Assembly: GCA_905215015.1 (NCBI GenBank)
Contig: CAJMOS010000029.1
Coordinates: 1 to 25,632 of the forward strand
Length of the DNA: 25,632 nt
Direction of reading: 5' to 3'
From: an uncultured bacterium
GTDB lineage: Bacteria; Spirochaetota; Spirochaetia; Sphaerochaetales; Sphaerochaetaceae
In this document: in pieces, positions 1-7,406 of the stretch
How the letters are laid out: every line of letters begins with the position of its first letter
How positions within the stretch are numbered: position 1 is the stretch's first letter
The notes under the pieces: generated by a model
What the model was told of the DNA's origin: nothing
Database searches by the model: none
What the model saw: only the letters and a program-made list of their open reading frames with translations
Position numbers and translations under genes: made by a program

Positions 1-84
1 GAAGAACATCGATCCACCCACAATGTCCTCGATGCAGTCCAGAATACCTAGAATAGACCGTTTCTCTTTGCGTTCCTGCGCCAT
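1..84 (-). CDS. dctQ: TRAP transporter small permease DctQ, N-terminal fragment
   Basis: Only the first 28 codons are in the window; the gene runs off the left edge. The peptide starts MAQERKEKRSILGILD and continues into a Gly-Gly-Ser-Met-Phe-Phe stretch, the cytoplasmic start of the first membrane helix in DctQ-type small permeases. The start ATG is preceded by GAGG about eight bases upstream. It follows dctP on the same strand after a 73-base gap that holds a strong hairpin. DctQ is the four-helix membrane subunit that works with the large permease DctM, which should lie just outside the window. The call rests mostly on position after dctP plus this short match. Confidence 0.7.
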   Translation of the reverse strand, partial: MAQERKEKRSILGILDCIEDIVGGSMFF

Positions 85-103
85 AGTACAAACCTCAAAC
101 ATC

Positions 104-129
104 TGCGGTGGCTACCTACAGCCACCGCA
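104..129 (-). promoter_or_regulatory. Intercistronic hairpin between dctP and dctQ
   Basis: A perfect inverted repeat with 10-bp arms (TGCGGTGGCT / AGCCACCGCA) and a 6-base loop lies between the dctP stop and the dctQ start. No T-run follows it on the minus strand, so it is not a standard terminator. A likely role is to stabilise the 3' end of dctP mRNA or attenuate read-through, so that binding protein outnumbers permease. That role is inferred. Confidence 0.65.
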
Positions 130-157
130 AGGTTGCTTTCCTTACTGGGAAATCCCA

Positions 158-1174
158 TCACTTTCCCACTTTAATCTTTTCGACCGTAGCGGAAACTTCA
201 GCAAACATCGGGAATTTTTCGTTCACTGGGCGAGCCGCAGCCTTGAAGGAATCGATGTCAATATCCTCGTATGGAATGATCTTGACACCCTGGCTCTTCA
301 ACTCTTCCAGGTATTTGGACTCATTCTCCTCGACCATCTTGTTCGCCTCGTCGGCACACTTTCCGAACTCTTCGGTGACGATGTCCTGATATTCTTTAGG
401 AAGGGAATCCCAGAAGCCGGCGCCGCAGTACAGTCCGACCATGGCGTTTCTCCATTTTACCATGGAATAAACTGGGTTCTTCAAAATCTGGGCCAAACCA
501 CTGGTCGCCGCCCTCTGCACCGTGCACTCCGCTCCGTTGAGCATTCCAGTCTCACATGCTGTGACTCCAGCACTCCATCCAATTGCAGAGTAGTTGGCTC
601 CGAACGCATCGAACGTTTCAACATAGGACGTGACGTTGGGAATACGGATGTTCAGTTTCTTAGCATCTTTCACATTGTACACTTCAATTCCGCCAGCAAG
701 AATGTTCCGGGATCCGACACAGAAGTTGCCCGCAATGACATGAACTCCAGCAGCATCACCTTTCTCAACAAGCTTCTTATATACGTCCGTTGTAGTGAAC
801 TTTTTCATCGTTTCAGCATTGTCCCAGAGGAATGCAGCGCAGACGGAACTGAACTCAGGCACATAGTCTGCCATGACATCGAGGTCGTTGAAGGAAATAA
901 CTGCGGCATTGGCCATCACCGCTTCAATTCCCTCGTCCCCCATCAGGATTTCCCCGCCGGGATACACCTGGATGTCAACTTTTCCATTGGTCCGGTCATG
1001 AATGATCTTGGCATACTTGTTGAACATCTTGACATCCGGATCCTCCGTCCCGTTGGACGTGACCAGCTTAATCTCGTACACCTTATCATTGCTCGGCGCC
1101 TCGGATGAACCATTTGCCCAGAGCCCCGACACACACAACAGCAACCCAATTGCTACCGCAACAAGCTTACGCAT
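158..1174 (-). CDS. dctP: TRAP transporter substrate-binding protein DctP
   Basis: This 338-residue periplasmic protein captures a carboxylate-type ligand for a TRAP transporter. Residues 1-20 form a signal peptide followed by ANGSSEA, with no lipobox cysteine. The DctP/TRAP fold is visible in order: an N-terminal strand (EIKLVTSNGTEDPDVKMF), the FNDLDVMADYVPEF segment, and the RIPNV segment near residues 183-187, whose Arg is the position that normally pairs with the ligand carboxylate. After that come GWSAGVTACETGMLNGAE and a helical C-terminus. The ATG is fixed by a perfect AGGAGGT at 1179-1185. It is the first gene of a TRAP operon with dctQ behind it. The ligand cannot be told from sequence. 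Confidence 0.93.
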   Translation of the reverse strand: MRKLVAVAIGLLLCVSGLWANGSSEAPSNDKVYEIKLVTSNGTEDPDVKMFNKYAKIIHDRTNGKVDIQVYPGGEILMGDEGIEAVMANAAVISFNDLDVMADYVPEFSSVCAAFLWDNAETMKKFTTTDVYKKLVEKGDAAGVHVIAGNFCVGSRNILAGGIEVYNVKDAKKLNIRIPNVTSYVETFDAFGANYSAIGWSAGVTACETGMLNGAECTVQRAATSGLAQILKNPVYSMVKWRNAMVGLYCGAGFWDSLPKEYQDIVTEEFGKCADEANKMVEENESKYLEELKSQGVKIIPYEDIDIDSFKAAARPVNEKFPMFAEVSATVEKIKVGK

Positions 1175-1210
1175 GCTTACCTCCTACCGATAACTAATTT
1201 AAGTCTTTTG

Positions 1211-1313
1211 TTAACAGTTTTTTTATGTATTTAACTGTAGTGTAAATCCGCTTTAACACTTTGACAACACATTTTTAACATTTATATTAACTTATTATAT
1301 TTTAATAAGTTAA
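1211..1313. promoter_or_regulatory. TTAAC repeat cluster and 11-bp palindrome upstream of dctP
   Basis: TTAAC occurs on the plus strand at 1211, 1231, 1253, 1275 and 1287, with a related TTGAC at 1261 and the mirrored GTTAA at 1309-1313. The intervals are 20, 22, 22 and 12 bases, mostly about two helical turns. The last copy is part of a perfect palindrome with 11-bp arms (1287-1297 and 1303-1313) around a 5-base spacer. The cluster spans the candidate dctP promoter, so it is a plausible operator array. No regulator gene lies beside it in the window. Confidence 0.4.
1239..1267 (-). promoter_or_regulatory. Candidate sigma70 promoter of the TRAP operon
   Basis: On the minus strand TTGTCA (1262-1267, 5/6 match to the -35 consensus) is separated by 17 bases from TACACT (1239-1244, 4/6 match to the -10). 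This would start transcription near 1232 and leave a leader of about 58 bases before dctP. The region is much more AT-rich than its surroundings. Confidence 0.45.
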
Positions 1314-1440
1314 AAATGAAAGTAAAAAGAAAATATCACCATGCTGAATGAAAAATCGTGACATGCGACTCATTCTCCTCAGGGGCGGAGACTAGCACAA
1401 AACTGTTTTGCATAGGAGGTTTGACGTTTGGGGAAATGGG

Positions 1441-1468
1441 AAAAATCCACCTCGGTAAACCAAGGTGG
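1441..1468 (-). terminator. Rho-independent terminator of the sugar-uptake locus
   Basis: On the minus strand a stem CCACCT/AGGTGG, extended by GGT/ACC across one mismatch, is followed by ATTTTT. It lies about 30 bases after the stop codon of the last gene of the long operon, and separates that operon from the TRAP promoter region. Apart from this and the promoter elements, no gene is seen in the 326 bases between 1175 and 1500. Confidence 0.7.
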
Positions 1469-1500
1469 AAACACATAAAAGAAAATAAGTTATTGAGATG

Positions 1501-1830
1501 TCACTCCTTCAAAGCCAAGGCGGTGGTCACCTCTACCGGCGACGTATTCCCGGTCGTCAAGACCAAGCGCAACCATCCGCCGAACTCGCGTACACGGACA
1601 AAGAAATCTCCTGTCTCCCTCATCGGCGGGAACTCGGTCCCCTCGTCGGCCCAGGCGATGCCGTCCACCGACATCTGCACCTTGCCATGGAGCACCTGAT
1701 CCGGCCCGATCTTCTGGATCTTCACCCAGACCTGGGCCTCGCTTGCCCAACCGCACTCGTAGGGTTCAGAGGCAAGCGTCCCCTCGAACTCCTTCATCCG
1801 GTCAAGAACCACCGTATAGAACTGCCGCAT
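1501..1830 (-). CDS. Conserved-looking small protein, unknown function
   Basis: This 109-residue cytoplasmic protein is not recognised. It has no signal peptide, membrane segment or cysteine cluster beyond a single Cys. The second half alternates short hydrophobic and polar stretches (VLHGKVQMSVDG, FFVRVREFGGWLRLVL, SPVEVTTALALKE), which suggests a small all-beta domain. It is the last gene of the operon. Its ATG lies four bases after the preceding stop, with GGGAGG ahead of it, so it is translated together with the beta-sandwich-like protein before it. Compact beta domains of this kind can be accessory carbohydrate-binding units, but nothing in the sequence proves that. Confidence 0.7.
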   Translation of the reverse strand: MRQFYTVVLDRMKEFEGTLASEPYECGWASEAQVWVKIQKIGPDQVLHGKVQMSVDGIAWADEGTEFPPMRETGDFFVRVREFGGWLRLVLTTGNTSPVEVTTALALKE

Positions 1831-1833
1831 CGC

Positions 1834-2769
1834 TTAATCCTCCCAATCCATGGAATTGACCATGGAATCGACAGAAAGGAAGACACGACGATTCGTGTCG
1901 CCCTCAATAAAGACCACCGGATTCAGCAGGTTGTCAATCCTCGGGAACCGGGGATTCGTCGTCGCCGCGATACCCCTGAGATTCCACTTCCTGTTCATCG
2001 AGCAAAGCTCGACGTACTCCTTCTTGCACATGTCGACAGTCAGAGCGAAGTACTGCCAGTTGATCTTGTCCGGCGTCTCGTTGTAGCACATCTTCTGGGT
2101 ACTGTCAGGCACGTCCCAGTAGCCATCACTGCCCCCCTGGTCGTCACGGTTGCCCAGCCACTGCGTATCGACACCGCGGAGCAAGGTCACCTGTTCGTCC
2201 TTGTCTCCCGGCGCGCTCACCCCCTCGTACCCCCAAGGCCTGGTACTGGCCGGGTCGGCACGGAAGATCTGCCAGTGCTGACGCATCCTCCCGTTGGCAC
2301 AGTTGATGTAACGGGCACCGTAGTAGGTACGGTTGGTCTCGTTCTGGCTGTCCCAGAAGAAGCCGAAGGCGCGGATTGCGTTTTCACCGATACCGGGACG
2401 ATCCTGCTCGGCGGTGATGGCGTACCACATCTCGCACTTCAAAAGACCCTCGTGACGATGGGTGATGCGCTTGATCGCCATGCCCATGGAGCCGGCTATC
2501 GGACGCTCCTGCGCCGGAGCGGCAACCGGACGGCTTGCCACCTTCATCGAATAGGTACCATGCAGCGAGCCGTGGGTGCCAGCAAAGGTGTAGGTCGACG
2601 TGGAGAGCATCGGGGGGCCCCACTCCGTCCAGCCCTTCATCTGGGGATAGTAGGCAAAGGCGTCCTGCCTGAAGTTCGGATTCAAGGTGATCCAGCCGTT
2701 GTAACCCGTGTCGAAATCATCCGCAAACAGCACGTGGCTGAGCGGCTCGTAATCATAGAGATCCATCAT
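1834..2769 (-). CDS. Beta-sandwich-like protein of a sugar-utilisation locus
   Basis: This is a 311-residue soluble protein without a signal peptide. The N-terminus reads LFADDFDTGYNGW, a pattern often seen at the start of concanavalin-like beta-sandwich domains. Many aromatic residues follow (for example WTEWGPP, FGFFWDSQ, RTYYGARY, WQYFALTVD), consistent with a carbohydrate-facing surface. I do not recognise a catalytic motif. The start chosen is the ATG at 2769, which overlaps the stop of the HAD gene (ATGA) and has GAGGAGG seven bases upstream. A TTG six bases earlier is possible but less well placed. It is cotranscribed with the LacI-regulated importer genes, so a role with an imported sugar or glycoside is inferred. 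Confidence 0.75.
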   Translation of the reverse strand: MMDLYDYEPLSHVLFADDFDTGYNGWITLNPNFRQDAFAYYPQMKGWTEWGPPMLSTSTYTFAGTHGSLHGTYSMKVASRPVAAPAQERPIAGSMGMAIKRITHRHEGLLKCEMWYAITAEQDRPGIGENAIRAFGFFWDSQNETNRTYYGARYINCANGRMRQHWQIFRADPASTRPWGYEGVSAPGDKDEQVTLLRGVDTQWLGNRDDQGGSDGYWDVPDSTQKMCYNETPDKINWQYFALTVDMCKKEYVELCSMNRKWNLRGIAATTNPRFPRIDNLLNPVVFIEGDTNRRVFLSVDSMVNSMDWED

Positions 2770-3389
2770 CCGCAATCCTCCTCTTGCAAGAAAGCCCCCA
2801 GAGCGGTCAACCGCTTCCGTAGAGCGTCAGCGTCAGTAAAGTGGAAAGCGTCGAGCCCCACCGCTCGTGCGGCATCGACATTCTTTTCCAAATCATCGGT
2901 GAAAAAGGCTTCTTCCGCTGTACGGCCCTCCTTCCGGAGTATCTCCCGATAGAAGGCGGCGTCAGGCTTGGCAAGGTGCATCTCGCAGGAGATATAGGCT
3001 TTGTCAAAGACATCATAGCGATGGTTGGCGCGGTTGACCTCCAGAAAACAGGGAATCAAGTTGCTGCCGGCGACCACGCGCCTTCCTGCGCCCCGCAGGT
3101 CGCGGATTACCTCTGCGACACCAGGGATGAAAGCGGTTTGGTAAAAGCGGCCGGCAAGACCATCCCTCCAAGGAATCGGGCTGCCAAAATCGATGGAGAT
3201 CTCGTCCCAGAATGCCTTTTCGGAGATGTCGCCACGGGTAAAAGCCTCGACGGCCTCGTTCGAGCGTGGCCCGAGAGAGCGGATGCTCCGCACTCCATCA
3301 CGCCCAAGCGAGGCGAAAAATTCCTGCCAGATTTTCTCGGAGAAGAGGACTCCACCGCAGTCGAAAATGTAGAGGGAAGGTGTCTTCAT
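2766..3389 (-). CDS. HAD-superfamily hydrolase, YihX-like
   Basis: This 207-residue protein is a cytoplasmic phosphatase-type HAD enzyme. Motif I is YIFDCGGVLF, with nucleophile Asp10 and Gly12 in place of the second Asp. The same D-x-G pattern is found in YihX (alpha-glucose-1-phosphate phosphatase), and the segment FTRGDISEKAF also matches that subfamily. Motif II is the Ser in AGSNLI, motif III the Lys in AKPDAAFY, and motif IV FFTDDLEKNVDAA. A sugar-phosphate phosphatase role fits the locus but the substrate is unknown. The start codon overlaps the previous stop (ATGA), and the stop overlaps the next start, so translation is coupled on both sides. Confidence 0.85.
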   Translation of the reverse strand: MKTPSLYIFDCGGVLFSEKIWQEFFASLGRDGVRSIRSLGPRSNEAVEAFTRGDISEKAFWDEISIDFGSPIPWRDGLAGRFYQTAFIPGVAEVIRDLRGAGRRVVAGSNLIPCFLEVNRANHRYDVFDKAYISCEMHLAKPDAAFYREILRKEGRTAEEAFFTDDLEKNVDAARAVGLDAFHFTDADALRKRLTALGAFLQEEDCG

Positions 3390-4132
3390 GATGACTCCCC
3401 TGGCGCAACCAGCCGATAGACGGCGCTCCGCCCATGGCGGAGGTTCAAGCCCGTGATGAGTTGGTTCCCATCACCCCGGTACAATCCCTCGGACTCTCCG
3501 AATCCGGAGAAGCAGACGTCGTCCACCACGTTCCCGGATTGCAGGTCGTAGTCGATGAAACGGGTGGTCGCCGAATCCCCGCCATCATTGGAGGTGATGA
3601 AAAGATCATCCCCGCGGACGGCGCATCCCTGTACGAACCGGTGGCGTTGCGGCAGGGTGAAAAGCGGCTCGACCCCGCCGTTTCCGAAATCGAACCGGGC
3701 GACAGTCATTGCCGTACGTTGGTCCAAAGCGATCGCCTGGACCAGGACAAGCAACAGCGTCCCCTCCTTGGTCCAAGCGCAACATGCAGTCCGAAATCCG
3801 GGGGTGTGCAAGGCCCAACGCTGCGTGACCGTATTCGAGGACCGGTCGAAACGGCACAAGGATGGCGATTCCCGCCCGGTATCCACTTGGATGAAATACG
3901 CTCCATCCCGTTCCGTGTCATTGGCGTGGTAGAGGTCACCCCGCACGACGTCCTCGAAAACCAGCGCTCCATCGCGGTATCGTTGCACGATTGAATCATG
4001 ATAGAAGACATACAAGATGCCGCCGCATAGGGCGATGCTCTGGATGGATGTCCCCCTCTGGTTGGGTTGCAATCCGAACAGCGGGACAAGAGACCAGATA
4101 CCCCGCATTCCTTCCGCATGAAACGTGTTCAT
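3386..4132 (-). CDS. Beta-propeller-like protein, unknown function
   Basis: A 248-residue protein without a signal peptide or membrane helix. It is built from repeated short strands of the type 'gly-leu-tyr/phe-val' separated by charged turns (ILYVFYHDSIVQRY, TLLLVLVQAIALD, DDLFITSNDGGD, QLITGLNLRHGRS), which suggests a beta-propeller. The C-terminal GFGESEGLYRGDG resembles the Glu-Gly segments of lactonase-like propellers, but no full catalytic set is seen. The ATG overlaps the LacI stop (ATGA), with AGGAGG nine bases ahead. Being between the repressor and a phosphatase gene, it may act on or sense the same sugar. Specific function unknown. Confidence 0.72.
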   Translation of the reverse strand: MNTFHAEGMRGIWSLVPLFGLQPNQRGTSIQSIALCGGILYVFYHDSIVQRYRDGALVFEDVVRGDLYHANDTERDGAYFIQVDTGRESPSLCRFDRSSNTVTQRWALHTPGFRTACCAWTKEGTLLLVLVQAIALDQRTAMTVARFDFGNGGVEPLFTLPQRHRFVQGCAVRGDDLFITSNDGGDSATTRFIDYDLQSGNVVDDVCFSGFGESEGLYRGDGNQLITGLNLRHGRSAVYRLVAPGESS

Positions 4133-5163
4133 CCAGCCGTCCTCCTGTCCTTCACGCTCTCCCTGGGAACAATCTCGAGGGGAACGCTAATCACCGTTTG
4201 CTCTCCGTGGCTCTCCTTGGAGACCATGCGCAGCATCATGTCGGCCGCCAATCTTCCGGAAAGCTCGCGGTTCAGGTTCACTGCCGTCAACGCAGGCGAG
4301 GCATAGCTGCAAAGGAAGGAGTCGTCAAAGGAAAGCACCGAAACGTCGTCAGGCACGGAGATGTGCCGTTCGTAAAAGAAGCGCAGCGCACCCAATCCCA
4401 TGATGTCGTTGGCAACCACCGCGTCGAAGGGTCCCCGGGAATCCCAGGCGGCCTTGACTGCGGCTCGTCCCCCTTCGCCCGAGTTGCTTTGGGGAGTCAC
4501 CAGCGTGACCGTCCCTTCAGGAAGCCCTTGGCTTACGCAGAAATCGGCGACCGCTTTCTTGCGGATCTCCGCCGTGCCGTATCCGGCCGGAGCGTTGAGG
4601 CAGAGAATCCGCTTGTGCCCCTTGCCAAGAAGGTACCGCAAGCCGAGCACGGAACCGGCTCCATAGTCGGTGAAGACGTTGTTCTCATGCTCCATTTGCG
4701 GTCCGACCACCACGATAGGCAAACCCATCTGCCCGGCAGCGCTGATGAGCTTGTCAATCCGGGAAGTGCCGATGATGAAGACGCCGTCGACGCACCTTCG
4801 GCGCAGGATCCATGGTTTTTCCTCGCTCGGCGACCAGTAGGCGGAAAGCAGACCGTAGTTCGTGTCGACCAGTCCTGCGAGGATGCCGTCCGTGACATCA
4901 TGGGCGAACGTGTTGGCCTCGTGACCGAAATCATAGGTCGAGATATGGGGAATGACGGTACACTCGATCACGCCGAGGTTGTAGGTCCGGCTCTTGATCA
5001 AGCCACGGGCGGTGGTGTTCGGGACGTAGCCGATCTTCTCCATCGCATCGAGCACCGCCTTGCGCTTCGCCTCGCTGATATGGGGACTGTTGTTCAACAC
5101 GAGGGAAACGGTACTCTTGGAAACATTCGCCTCATGCGCGACATCAATGATTGTCTTCGCCAT
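4129..5163 (-). CDS. LacI-family transcriptional repressor
   Basis: This 344-residue regulator has the complete LacI layout. A helix-turn-helix lies at residues 4-25 (TIIDVAHEANVSKSTVSLVL), followed by the hinge-helix region NTTARGL near 49-55 and a periplasmic-binding-protein-type sensor domain to the C-terminus. The sensor includes DGVFIIG, a DAVVANDIMGLGALRF segment and DDVSVLSFDDS. It is probably a sugar-responsive repressor of the locus it sits in. Palindromes TGGAACGTTCCA, with the central CG usual for this family, precede both importer operons and are the likely operators. It follows the oxidoreductase gene by 12 bases, and AAGGAG overlaps that gene's stop. The repressor would therefore lie inside its own regulon. 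Confidence 0.95.
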   Translation of the reverse strand: MAKTIIDVAHEANVSKSTVSLVLNNSPHISEAKRKAVLDAMEKIGYVPNTTARGLIKSRTYNLGVIECTVIPHISTYDFGHEANTFAHDVTDGILAGLVDTNYGLLSAYWSPSEEKPWILRRRCVDGVFIIGTSRIDKLISAAGQMGLPIVVVGPQMEHENNVFTDYGAGSVLGLRYLLGKGHKRILCLNAPAGYGTAEIRKKAVADFCVSQGLPEGTVTLVTPQSNSGEGGRAAVKAAWDSRGPFDAVVANDIMGLGALRFFYERHISVPDDVSVLSFDDSFLCSYASPALTAVNLNRELSGRLAADMMLRMVSKESHGEQTVISVPLEIVPRESVKDRRTAG

Positions 5164-5175
5164 TCTGTTCGCTCC

Positions 5176-6492
5176 TTAGTCGAGAACCGCACCCATGCGT
5201 TTGAGTTCCTTCACGAGACGGACGGCATCGATCTTCTGGACCGGCAGCTTTTCGTCCAGGCTTTGGGTGGCGGCAACGCCGACGGCCTGTCCCATCCCCA
5301 TGCAGCTGGACTGCACCCGAAGAGACGCAAAGGCTGTCCGGTCTGCCGAAACTGGCCGTCCCGCCACCAACAGGTTCGGGAAATCCGCCGGAACCAAGGC
5401 CCGGTAAGGCACATAGGCCGCCTGTTTGATGAAGGTACAGGTCTGCCGCGCTCCGTCAGCCGTGTGGATATCGATCGGGTGGGCACAGCGCGAAACGCTG
5501 TCCGGATACTTGACTCCCGCCAGGTATTCCTCGCCGGTAATCGTGTGGAGGCCGACGATGTTCCGGCTTTGGCGATGGCCTGCCTGGACTGCGGTGGCGG
5601 CGACATAGCTGTGGCGGAATTCCCTGAACTGTCTCTTCAGCAGGTCGGCGAACAAGAAAATTTCCTCGCGCATCCTGTCCTGCGCATCGGTGAAGGCACG
5701 ATTGTCGCATTCATCCGCTTCGGCCCGGGTCATGTTGACCATCACCGAACCCTCGTGGGTCGTGGTGCAGAACCATGGGCCTCCAAAGAGGGGCAGCTTC
5801 ATCGTCCTGGAAAGCTCCAACAACTTCTCGCGCACCGGCAGGCAATGGCAGTTCACCCCCTGCAGGTGGTGGTGCATCGCCTTCTTCACCAGATGGGACT
5901 TGGTATCGACCCCATTGAGCAGGAAACAGTAAGAGGCTGGCTGCAGAGGATAGCGCTTCGTCCACTCCTGCATCGGCACTCCCGCTGCCGCTGCGATATC
6001 TGCGTCCCCGGTGGCGTCGATAAAGCGTTTTCCCTCCACAGCCTCGAGACCGTTCTTGTTGGCAAAGACCACCGCCTTGATGGTACGCTCCTCGCTCTCC
6101 ACCTGGGTGACATAGGAGTTCATGTAAAGGGCGATTCCCTCTTCCCGGACCATGCGCTGCATGCAGAGCTTGTAGAGTTCCGGATCAAAGGCAACATTGT
6201 GCAGAGGTTGCTCGATGCAGGCCCCGCCCATGCGGTCAAGCCGCTGGATGAACTCCCAAGGGATGCCACCCGTGGTGGGTTGTCCGTTGTAGCTGAATAC
6301 GGAGAGGGGCAGTACATAGGCCGCAGTGGCCATACCGCCAAGGAATCCATATCGCTCGACCAAGGCCACCTTGGCCCCATGGCGGGCGGCGGCGATCGCT
6401 GCCATGCACCCAGCAGGGCCACCACCGGCAACGACAACATCATAACTCCCGACAACAGGGACTGTAGCCGACAATGTTATGTTCTTCATCAT
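5176..6492 (-). CDS. FAD-dependent oxidoreductase
   Basis: A 438-residue soluble flavoprotein. The N-terminal Rossmann motif GGGPAG is at residues 23-28, followed by the usual helix and the acidic end of the second strand (VALVERYGFLGGMAT). The segment KRFIDATGDADIAAAAG and the C-terminal LLVAGRPVSADRTAFASLR with MGMGQAVGVAA are typical of the FAD_oxidored family (PF12831), whose members oxidise varied and often unassigned substrates. ATG 6492 is preferred over a TTG 21 bases upstream because AGAGGG stands eight bases before it. It follows the second permease by about 65 bases, so it probably acts on the imported compound. The exact substrate and electron acceptor are not visible. Confidence 0.9.
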   Translation of the reverse strand: MMKNITLSATVPVVGSYDVVVAGGGPAGCMAAIAAARHGAKVALVERYGFLGGMATAAYVLPLSVFSYNGQPTTGGIPWEFIQRLDRMGGACIEQPLHNVAFDPELYKLCMQRMVREEGIALYMNSYVTQVESEERTIKAVVFANKNGLEAVEGKRFIDATGDADIAAAAGVPMQEWTKRYPLQPASYCFLLNGVDTKSHLVKKAMHHHLQGVNCHCLPVREKLLELSRTMKLPLFGGPWFCTTTHEGSVMVNMTRAEADECDNRAFTDAQDRMREEIFLFADLLKRQFREFRHSYVAATAVQAGHRQSRNIVGLHTITGEEYLAGVKYPDSVSRCAHPIDIHTADGARQTCTFIKQAAYVPYRALVPADFPNLLVAGRPVSADRTAFASLRVQSSCMGMGQAVGVAATQSLDEKLPVQKIDAVRLVKELKRMGAVLD

Positions 6493-6557
6493 GTTCCATA
6501 CCCTCTTCACCAATGTGCCGTCATTCCCTTCGGGAAACCACAGCTTCAGGAAAAAAA

Positions 6558-7394
6558 CTACTCTTTGATGCCGCTCCTTGCAATTCCCTCGACAAAATAT
6601 CGTTGGGAAAAAAGGAAGATGGCCAAGATGGGAATAATCGCGCTTGTCGCAGTCGCCATCGTCAGTTCGTATCTCTGCGCCTCATCCAGCATCCACCAGC
6701 GGATGGCTTGGCTGATTACGTATTTCTTTGGTTTGATGAGGAATATCAGTGGACTCAAATAGTCATTCCAACTACCGATAAAGGACAGGATTCCCATAGA
6801 AACGAGCGATGGAACTGTCAGTGGAAGCATGACATGGCTCCAGATGGTCCAGTGCCCCGCACCGTCGACCTTCGCTGCATCGACCAAGTCTCTTGGAAGG
6901 GCAAGATAGGCTTGACGAAGGAAGAAGATTGCGGTCGCTCCAAATAACTCGGGAAGAATCAGCGACCAAAGCGTGTTGTAGAGCCCCATGGTCTTGAACA
7001 TCATGAAGCGCGGGATGATGGTCACCTGGGTCGGAATCATGATTGAACTTAGAATTAAGATGAAGAAAATTTTTTTCCCACAAAATTCGATGCGCGCGAA
7101 GGCGTAGGCTGCCAGCGAGGCAAAAAACAACTTGACAGTCGATGCAACCACAGCGACGATAATCGAATTCAGGAAAACACGCGGCAATGGCAGTTCCCCG
7201 GAGCTCCAGACCACTCGATAATTCGACCAACGGATTGGTGGGACAATCCATCGAAAAGGAGAGCCGAAAACATCACGGGTACCTTTCAGGGACGAGGAAA
7301 CCATCCATAACAGCGGAAACAGAAAGAACAATGCGACAAAAGCAAGAATGATTGTTTTGACCACTAGACTAGGTGTAATTTTCTTTTGTGCCAT
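6558..7394 (-). CDS. Carbohydrate ABC transporter permease, MalG/UgpE type
   Basis: A 278-residue inner-membrane protein with six hydrophobic segments, the first at about residues 10-30 (VVKTIILAFVALFFLFPLLW). The cytoplasmic EAA loop is visible as DAAKVDGAGHWTIWSHVMLP and would dock a transport ATPase. The start is set at ATG 7394, because AGAGG lies eight bases upstream. ATG 7400 and GTG 7403 in the same frame are alternatives. It pairs with the permease just upstream and the binding protein before that. No ATPase gene is in the locus, so a shared MsmX/UgpC-type ATPase encoded elsewhere is inferred. A T-run follows the stop, but without a hairpin. Confidence 0.93.
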   Translation of the reverse strand: MAQKKITPSLVVKTIILAFVALFFLFPLLWMVSSSLKGTRDVFGSPFRWIVPPIRWSNYRVVWSSGELPLPRVFLNSIIVAVVASTVKLFFASLAAYAFARIEFCGKKIFFILILSSIMIPTQVTIIPRFMMFKTMGLYNTLWSLILPELFGATAIFFLRQAYLALPRDLVDAAKVDGAGHWTIWSHVMLPLTVPSLVSMGILSFIGSWNDYLSPLIFLIKPKKYVISQAIRWWMLDEAQRYELTMATATSAIIPILAIFLFSQRYFVEGIARSGIKE

Positions 7395-7406
7395 CGCCAT
7401 CACCTC

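Noticed and set aside
1498..2952. A 484-codon open frame on the plus strand over the end of the sugar locus
   Set aside because: The minus-strand genes have ribosome-binding sites, overlapping starts and a terminator. The plus frame has none of these.
3991..6762. A 923-codon open frame on the plus strand across the LacI and oxidoreductase genes
   Set aside because: It is antisense to two well-supported genes, lacks a recognisable domain and has no ribosome-binding site. It is a composition artefact.
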